The translations under genes were made by a program, and so were the position numbers. The notes under the pieces were generated by a model. It searched no databases and was not told where the DNA came from. It saw nothing but the letters and a program-made list of their open reading frames with translations. A stretch of DNA of 64,000 nt from Eudorina sp. 2006-703-Eu-15 (lineage: Eukaryota; Chlorophyta; Chlorophyceae; Chlamydomonadales; Volvocaceae). Of this stretch, positions 60,801-64,000 are shown one piece after another (position 1 is the first letter of the stretch; each line of letters begins with the position of its first letter). The DNA is taken from assembly GCA_003117195.1 (NCBI GenBank), contig BDSI01000087.1:1-64000 (forward strand), in the 5' to 3' direction.

Positions 60801-63800
60801 GCTCGGTGATGCGCAACTTTGCGTCTCGTGACCGTAGGACACGGCAGCAGCGACCAAGGCCCAGTTCGACAAGTTCGTGGCCGACAAGGTGGAGGAGAAG
60901 GCGGCGTTTGACCTGGTGCTGGAGAAGACGGTCACGGAGGCCACAGCACAGAAGGCGATCGCCGACAAAGCGCTGGTCGATTTCGGGGAGCTGCAGGTGA
61001 GATTTGAGAATAGGCAAGGCACGTTTCCATCACCACGGTGATTCATGGTGCATGGAACGCATGCTTTAGAACCGTACCGGGTTTGCGACTGCAGGGCTCA
61101 GCGGCTGCTGCCAAGGCCCAGTTCGACAAGTTCGTGGCCGACAAGTCGGAGGAGAAGGCGGCGTTTGACCTGGTGCTGGAGAAGACGGTGGCAGACGCTG
61201 CCGCCCAGAAAGCCATCGCCGACAAGGCGCTGGTCGATTTCGGGGAGCTGCAGGTGAGATTTGAGAATAGGCAAGGCACGTATCCATCACCACGGTAATT
61301 CATGGTGCATGGAACGCATGCTTTAGGACCGTACCGGGTTTGCGACTGCAGGGCTCAGCGGCTGCTGCCAAGGCCCAGTTCGACAAGTTCGTGGCCGACA
61401 AGTCGGAGGAGAAGGCGGCGTTTGACCTGGTGCTGGAGAAGACGGTGGCAGACGCTGCCGCCCAGAAAGCCATCGCCGACAAGGCGCTGGTTGACTTTGG
61501 GGAGCTGCAGGTGAGATTTGAGAATAGGCAAGGCACGTATCCATCACCACGGTGATTCATGGTGCATGGAACGCATGCTTTAGAACTGTGCGGGGTCTGC
61601 GACTGCAGGGCTCAGCGACTGCGGCCAAGGCCCAGTTTGACAAGTTTGTTCTAGACAAGGCTGAGGAGAAGGCGGCGTTTGACCTGGTGCTGGAGAAGAC
61701 GGTGGCAGACGCTGCCGCCCAGAAAGCCATCGCCGACAAGGCGCTGGTGGACTTTGGGGAGCTGCAGGTGAGATGTCTGCAGCCACTGTGTGGGTTGGCA
61801 AACCAGAGAGAGGCGTCGCTTTACCACCACCAGCTCACACGATCGCGCCCGTGAGTCCATGGGGTTCATCACCCTTGTGTGCGTGAAGAATAACCCAGCC
61901 CGGTCTGTGGATTCGTGTCTGCAGGAATCCTCTGTTGCCACCAAGGCCCAGTTCGACAAGTTCGTGCTGGACAAGTCTGAGGAGAAGGCGGTCTTTGACC
62001 TGGTGCTGGAGAAGACGGCGGCGGAGGCCGCAGCGCAGAAAGCCCTGGCGGATAAGGCCCAGGTCGATCTGATGGAGATTCAGGTGCGCCGAGGACCTCC
62101 GCCGCGGTTGGTGTGGTCACGATCTGGGTCGCGCTGTTCTGCTGTGGACTGGATTGGTATTGGCACTTATCTTGCCTCAGGATCAATCCGATGGCGTGTT
62201 CAGCGCGAGGAGGAGTGCCATTGCGCGCGATGGGCAGCCAGTGTGCATGCCTCACCGCTAAGTTCAAGGATCTATAGACACGCTGGTTTACTTACTGTGG
62301 TTGGTGCGTGCGTGTGTGCGTGGTGATGCTGCTATGCCATTTCGACAGGAGTCCGCGACGGCCACCAAGGCCCAGTTCGACAAGTTCGTGGCCGACAAGT
62401 CTGAGGAGAAGGCGGCGTTTGACCTGGTGCTAGAGAAGACGGCGGCGGAAGCTGTGGCCCAAAAGGCCCTCGCCGACAAGGCGCTGGTTGACTTTGGGGA
62501 GCTGCAGGTAGGTGGAGAGACGGACCAGTGTCGCACACGTTTTCTGCTTGATCTTGAGACCTTCCTGCGGTGTCACGCGGCGGCTGCCGCCCGCACACCA
62601 CGTACGATGTGTAGTAACTCATAAGGGTGCGGAAGGCATCTGCCCCCGAGGGATGCCCGCCCACTCATTTTTTCAAGCCCTGTGGGGGCGCAGACGGGCA
62701 CACGGGCTCATGAGTGGGCGACTCCCTGGCCGCCTAAATCTCTGGCTCGCAGAGCAGCAGTCACCTGCCGCGCGTGCCCTGTTGGATGCGCCCAATGTGT
62801 GATCTGTTGTCGTCGGGTCGGGGCACCGCAGTTGGGAAGCCCACATAACTGTGCCGGTTGCACTACAGGTTATGACAATATGACCTGACCGCGTCAACCA
62901 GTGCGTCGTCGGGGTGGTGCGGCAGACCACCTGCGCCGGACCTGCTTTCGGGACCCAAAATTCATGAATCCGGGTTGTCTGGTGTTGCATCGTGGCGTGC
63001 AGGAATCCTCCGCTGTCGCCAAGGCCCAGTTCGACAAGTTCGTGGCCGACAAGTCTGAGGAGAAGGCGGCGTTTGACCTGGTGCTGGAGAAGACGGTCAC
63101 GGAGGCCGCAGCCCAGAAGGCCGTGGCGGACAAGGCGCTGGTGGACATGAGTGAGATGCAGGTGCGTGCCGTACTTGATGTACGACGGATGCCGCACATG
63201 ATGCAGAGTGTTGGTTGCCCCTTCCCTCATGGAGGCGGTTTGTAAGGTGCGCATCCTGCTGCAGGCCTTCTGTAAACCAAGTACCACCTACCTACCACGC
63301 CCGGTGTAATGATCTGATTAGATCAAATCATTACACCGACCCTGTGGCATATAGTAGCCCAGGGGCGCTGACTGGCGTGCTTCAAGAGCGCACAACCGCG
63401 GGCTCAAGGGCCACGCATGCACAGCATTGCCGTCCCATGCGATCTTGCCGGCGCCCTCCTGCCTGGAATCTGGTTGCGGGCAGTGAGCATTGGATACATT
63501 TCCTCCTCATATCCCCCTTGTGTGTCTCCGCAGGAATCCGCTGCCGTGGCGAGGGCCCAGTTCGACAAGTTCGTGGCCGACAAGGCGGAGGAGAAGGCGG
63601 CGTTTGATCGTCTCCTCGGAGAAGCGGAGGCGCAGGCGGCGCACCAGAAGGCTGTTGCGGATAAGGCCCTAGTGGATATGAGCGAGCTGCAGGTACGGAT
63701 GTACGGAACCAGACAACGAGTACTACCCTGCCGCTGCACCATGCCTGCTTATCCAAACGCACAGGCTCCGGTTTCAAGGCCGCATAGGGTGGTTGATTGG

Positions 63801-64000
63801 TGATTGCTTGGACCATCCATGCCAACCTTGTCATCCCCCATTTCATTTTCATGTCCCTCCGGCGCCGGTCTATCATGCCATGGTTGCCGTACGCACTGAC
63901 CCCTGGGTCTCGCGCTCTCGCCACTGACGTCGGGCCTTGTTCGCGTGTCCGCCCTGCTGTCGCGGACGTGCTCCGCTCATATCCGCCGTACGGTGCAGGA
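54824..64000 (+). CDS. Coiled-coil protein encoded by a tandem array of 159-bp exons (runs off right edge)
   Basis: A 367-codon exon (54824-55924) carries a coiled coil (EDRLREQLQTLQRKLLNVVA) and Ser/Gly-rich linkers, and ends near AAAQKAQFD, a degenerate start of the repeat. Seventeen exons of exactly 159 bp follow, phase 0-0, starting at 56865, 57122, 57379, 58272, 58529, 59104, 59717, 60245, 60502, 60838, 61095, 61352, 61609, 61925, 62349, 63003 and 63534. An 18th begins at 63999. Each encodes 53 residues with the core KAQFDKFV.DK.EEKAAFD, then QKAIADKALVDFGELQ. Units starting Gly-Ser-Ala (2, 5, 9, 11, 12, 13) follow near-identical 98-bp introns. Unit 8 is the most diverged (ECANTAKAQLDKLV). 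The repeat is Ala/Lys/Glu-rich, probably helical and filamentous. I recognise no family, and function is unknown. Confidence 0.87.
56217..56328. repeat. 28-bp tandem repeat in an intron of the repeat-exon gene
   Basis: GCTCCATTCACAATGCGGGT starts at 56217, 56245 and 56273, with a variant at 56301. The period is 28 bp. Confidence 0.88.
63303..63337. other. 35-bp inverted repeat in the intron before repeat exon 17
   Basis: GGTGTAATGAT and ATCATTACACC form an 11-bp stem around a TGAT/ATCA inner pair. It could be a hairpin or a small element remnant. Confidence 0.7.

Noticed and set aside
1..64000. tRNA, rRNA or snRNA genes
   Set aside because: None could be recognised by eye. A covariance-model scan would be needed to exclude them.

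Overview
The window looks like nuclear DNA of a green alga of the Chlamydomonas/Volvox group (Chlamydomonadales). The reasons are GC-rich, Ala/Gly/Pro-biased exons cut by many short GT-AG introns, AT-richer intergenic DNA, plant-type and general eukaryotic genes (FLOE/DUF1421, NRDE2, VPS20), and a tyrosine-recombinase retroelement with split direct repeats like those described from Volvox and Chlamydomonas. No bacterial gene organisation is visible. The species cannot be fixed from sequence alone.

Layout. 1-12.3 kb is almost all repeats: a duplicated minus-strand exon at the left edge, a palindrome-rich TGACCGCGGTCA tract, 43-bp and 75-bp minisatellites, a decayed minus-strand gene (3.4-5.0 kb), a 205-bp satellite of 20 monomers with higher-order structure (6.05-10.17 kb), and 263-bp and 310-bp tandem repeats. 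12.3-16.0 kb holds an unrecognised plus-strand gene whose first coding part is split by a MITE. 18.2-20.4 kb is a broken LINE. 21.8-27.0 kb is a secreted Kazal-like gene whose last exon is a roughly 4-kb array of a 21-bp repeat; it carries an assembly gap and a 43-G homopolymer.

28.9-45.2 kb is the gene-dense, conserved core. NRDE2 lies on the minus strand (12 exons, 1,589 codons, all phases consistent). It is divergent from VPS20/CHMP6 (7 exons, 236 aa) across a 492-bp shared upstream region. A FLOE/DUF1421 homologue follows (4 exons, 560 aa).

46.4-53.3 kb is a tyrosine-recombinase element with an A1-ORF-B1A2-B2 repeat layout. It encodes a multi-exon recombinase with an in-frame TAG before the tyrosine box, contains a 37-bp minisatellite, and has a TA-flanked MITE inserted in its B2 repeat. 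No reverse transcriptase was seen in it.

54.1-64.0 kb and beyond is a striking plus-strand gene: one 367-codon exon followed by at least 17 tandem exons of exactly 159 bp (53 codons, phase 0-0), running off the right edge. Six of its introns are each exactly 98 bp and nearly identical, so exon-intron modules have duplicated recently.

The conserved genes do not form one pathway. NRDE2 is nuclear RNA surveillance, VPS20 is endosomal ESCRT-III, and FLOE is a phase-separating coiled-coil protein. The unifying theme of the window is repeat expansion inside and between genes. All exon models come from reading splice sites and phases by eye and have no transcript support.
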